From Phellopilus nigrolimitatus (taxonomy: Eukaryota; Basidiomycota; Agaricomycetes; Hymenochaetales; Hymenochaetaceae), in contig JAJOHG010000220.1 in NCBI GenBank assembly GCA_021029095.1, positions 1 to 43,232 of the forward strand: a DNA stretch of 43,232 nt. Reading direction: 5' to 3'. A model generated the notes under the pieces. That model worked only from the letters and a program-made list of their open reading frames with translations, was not told where the DNA came from and made no database searches. Position 1 is the first letter of the stretch; each line of letters begins with the position of its first letter. The position numbers and the translations under genes were made by a program. Positions 41,340-43,232 of the stretch are shown piece after piece.

Positions 41340-43232
41340 TCAGTACAAGCCTCCAGTCTCTAACGCACTCCGCAAGGCGCCCTTCGCAGCATCGCAACCC
41401 CACCAGACGAACTCGTCCATATCCTTATTTTGCGTGTCGATTCGGCGGAATGCACTCGACAAGAAGTGCACAATGCTTTGCATCAGCACAGGGACACGCG
41501 CCGCTTTTAGCAGTACGTCCCCAGAGCCTTGCTATCTCTCCTCGCAAGGACGTGACTGTTGGCGCTGCTGCTGAGATTAGGCACTGGCGACGGGTCCTGC
41601 GTGCAGATGAACAACTGCGTGAAGAACTGCCGGAGGAACGTCTGCGTTTTGCTCTTCAGTGAAACAAAGTCGAGTGTCTGATGGGTGAAAAAGATGAGTA
41701 ATCCGTTGAAATGCGAGTGTGAAGTAAGCGATACCTTGAGTACCGTGATCGCCACGCAGTCCCTTGCAATCCACCACGCATACGCACGCGCGACATTTTC
41801 CATGCGTGTACTCGACACGCGGTCTAGGTTGAAACCCTCATTCTCGTCGTTCTCGTCTTCTAAGCTTTTTGCCATCTCAGCGCCCCCGATATTCGTTTCG
41901 CCCAAGCTGCGCAAGAAGTCCCAGAAGCAGTACTGCAGCGTTACCCTGTGACTGTGTGACTGGCGGCATAGGTACTGCCCGATCAGCGTATAATAGGGAT
42001 TATATGACTGCTCCTACAGGCGATGTGATGTCGTTTCAGTATCTATATGCAATTATCGGGGAGAGGGTAGACTCACGTTCCCACAGCAGTGCAACAGCAC
42101 GCGCATGATTTCGCGCTGCTGCACGTCGGTCAGATTCAGCTGCGCGAGGCGATCGCACGCATCGACATAGTCCTAAGCGCCATCATTAGCTTTTATCCTC
42201 CAATCGAGGAAAGAAAGAATAATAGTAATTACATCGCTGCTCATCAGAACGACAAAGATGCTACGCCGCACATCCGTATTCATGCCCTGTTTTCGCGCCA
42301 GCTTCAGAAGAACATTCTCAATGTCTTCAGACGCCGGGTTAGACGAGGTCTGTTCCTGAGGCGCGTGCTGTTCGACGAGTGGGTCACCGCCCCATGCCGC
42401 ACCCACAAGCCACCACTTGCCCTTCGAGTCGGCTTGGGTGTAAATCATCTAAAGATATTCGAAGGGCTCATGCGCATGCACTTCCAAGGCGAAAGCGAAA
42501 GGGATTCAGTTGTGGAATCTTTTGCGAGTTTACAATTAACATGTACCGTGATACTTCTTCCCAATCCCAGCAACAAATTTGCTGATACGATCTTTAGATT
42601 CACCCGTGCCTTGACCTGCAGAAGCGTTTTTCTTAAGCTTGTTGTTCTTCAGATTGTTCAGCGTTTCAACCATAAAGCGGGTTCGGGAGCTACGTGTATG
42701 TCCGCAAAGTTTTAGCATAAATCTATTTTTCTTCCGTGCAGACGAAATTGACTGACCTCGCGTTGCTCTGATCGCCTAGCTTAGCCTGTACTATCTGAAT
42801 GATATCCTTCAGAGCAGATGGGTCGTCTTGACGGAGCTGATTGCCAGACCCTTACGACGAAGTCATTTAATGTACTGTAATGAGTTACAAAACAAAAACA
42901 AAAAAGGGACTGACCTCTCGCGAGTTTCAGAACGAGTTCTACGTCAAGTTCCGTCATGTCCCCTTCCAAGATCAAACGAATAACGTCGTACATTAGCGCG
43001 CACGAGATGACGCGATAATTGTACAGGTCCGACAGTAAAACGAGCAGGTTGGAGCACTCCTTGCCAAGTGGCTCATCGGTTGAGCTGAGCTCAACATTAG
43101 CATTGGGCGCCGGCATCTCTGAATATCTCGCATAGTGTCCCTCGAAAGTCGCAACGACCGTCTGAACGAAGTGGGCCGCTTATACGACATACAATATGAG
43201 CAAGGTTCGACAGAAAACGTGCCCTGATTTCG
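41340..43232 (-). CDS. SGD1: SGD1/NOM1 nucleolar MIF4G-MA3 protein, 3' part (5' end outside window)
   Basis: Nucleolar protein of the Sgd1/NOM1 family, needed for 18S rRNA processing; it carries MIF4G and MA3 HEAT-like domains. Visible exons: 43178-42915, 42850-42757, 42689-42547, 42466-42233, 42172-42077, 42013-41735, 41677-41585, 41531-41340. 43179-43232 is intron, and the gene continues upstream outside the window. The MIF4G part reads AHFVQTVVATFEGHY, LLVLLSDLYNYRVISCALMY, GNQLRQDDPSALKDIIQIVQ. After ALRISLDDLH the conserved SKGKWWLVGAAWGGDPLVEQ begins. The MA3 part includes DIENVLLKLARKQGMNTDVRRSIF, DYVDACDRLAQLNLTDVQQR, and the last exon ends FVWWGCDAAKGALRSALETG. In the exon 42466-42233 one extra C in the CCC at 42436-42438 breaks the frame between ALRISLDDLH and SKGKWW; all other junctions close. 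Either a sequencing error or a real lesion. Confidence 0.85.

Noticed and set aside
1..43232. CRISPR arrays, bacterial operons, rRNA or tRNA genes, prophage or viral genes
   Set aside because: None seen; the sequence is intron-rich fungal DNA with no direct-repeat/spacer arrays and no recognisable structural RNA gene.

Overview
The window is nuclear DNA of a filamentous basidiomycete, most likely an Agaricomycete. Genes are densely packed on both strands and split by many short GT-AG introns (mostly 50-70 nt, GTRNGT donors, CTRAY-type branch sites). The proteins are eukaryotic housekeeping families (complex I NDUFB8, COX11, RAD2/XPG, RMI1, CAF120, EFM4, SGD1). All exon models were built by hand from splice signals and frame continuity; most close perfectly in frame.

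Layout. 1-720 (-): fragment of a fungal protein of unknown function with two frame breaks, running off the left edge. 1497-3024 (+): TMEM41/VTT-domain membrane protein. 3804-4735 (-): small secreted GPI-anchored Ser/Ala-rich protein. 4968-7509 (-): citrate synthase in 20 exons, several only 3-23 nt, ending in the peroxisomal signal SKL. 9192-9613 (+): Pcc1 of the KEOPS complex. 10275-11960 (-): EBP1/PA2G4-like protein. 12575-14496 (-): SAM-dependent methyltransferase. 14784-15281 (+): NDUFB8. 15745-20208 (-): RAD2/XPG. 20935-22286 (+): damaged aminoglycoside-phosphotransferase-like (APH) kinase homologue.

22787-28064 is an island of nested transposons. A pogo/Tc1-type element (TA target duplication) has been invaded by two PIF/Harbinger-type elements (TTA duplications). 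The larger of these carries a dead, intron-containing copy of translation factor eIF2-gamma. A palindromic MITE and a 35-nt poly-A tract lie just to the right.

After the island the compact gene order resumes: GST-like protein 29014-29846 (+), RMI1 30294-32066 (+), SPF31/DNAJC8 32334-33367 (-), COX11 33502-34554 (+), CAF120-like PH protein 34672-40012 (+), EFM4 lysine methyltransferase 40353-41287 (+), and the 3' part of SGD1/NOM1 41340-43178 (-), which continues past the right edge.

There is no operon or dedicated pathway cluster. Themes are organelle metabolism (peroxisomal citrate synthase, NDUFB8, COX11), genome maintenance (RAD2, RMI1) and RNA/translation (Pcc1, EBP1, SPF31, CAF120, EFM4, SGD1). 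I see no convincing new multi-gene system. The most unusual items are the micro-exon structure of the citrate synthase, including an apparent 3-nt exon, and the gene-capturing nested transposon island.
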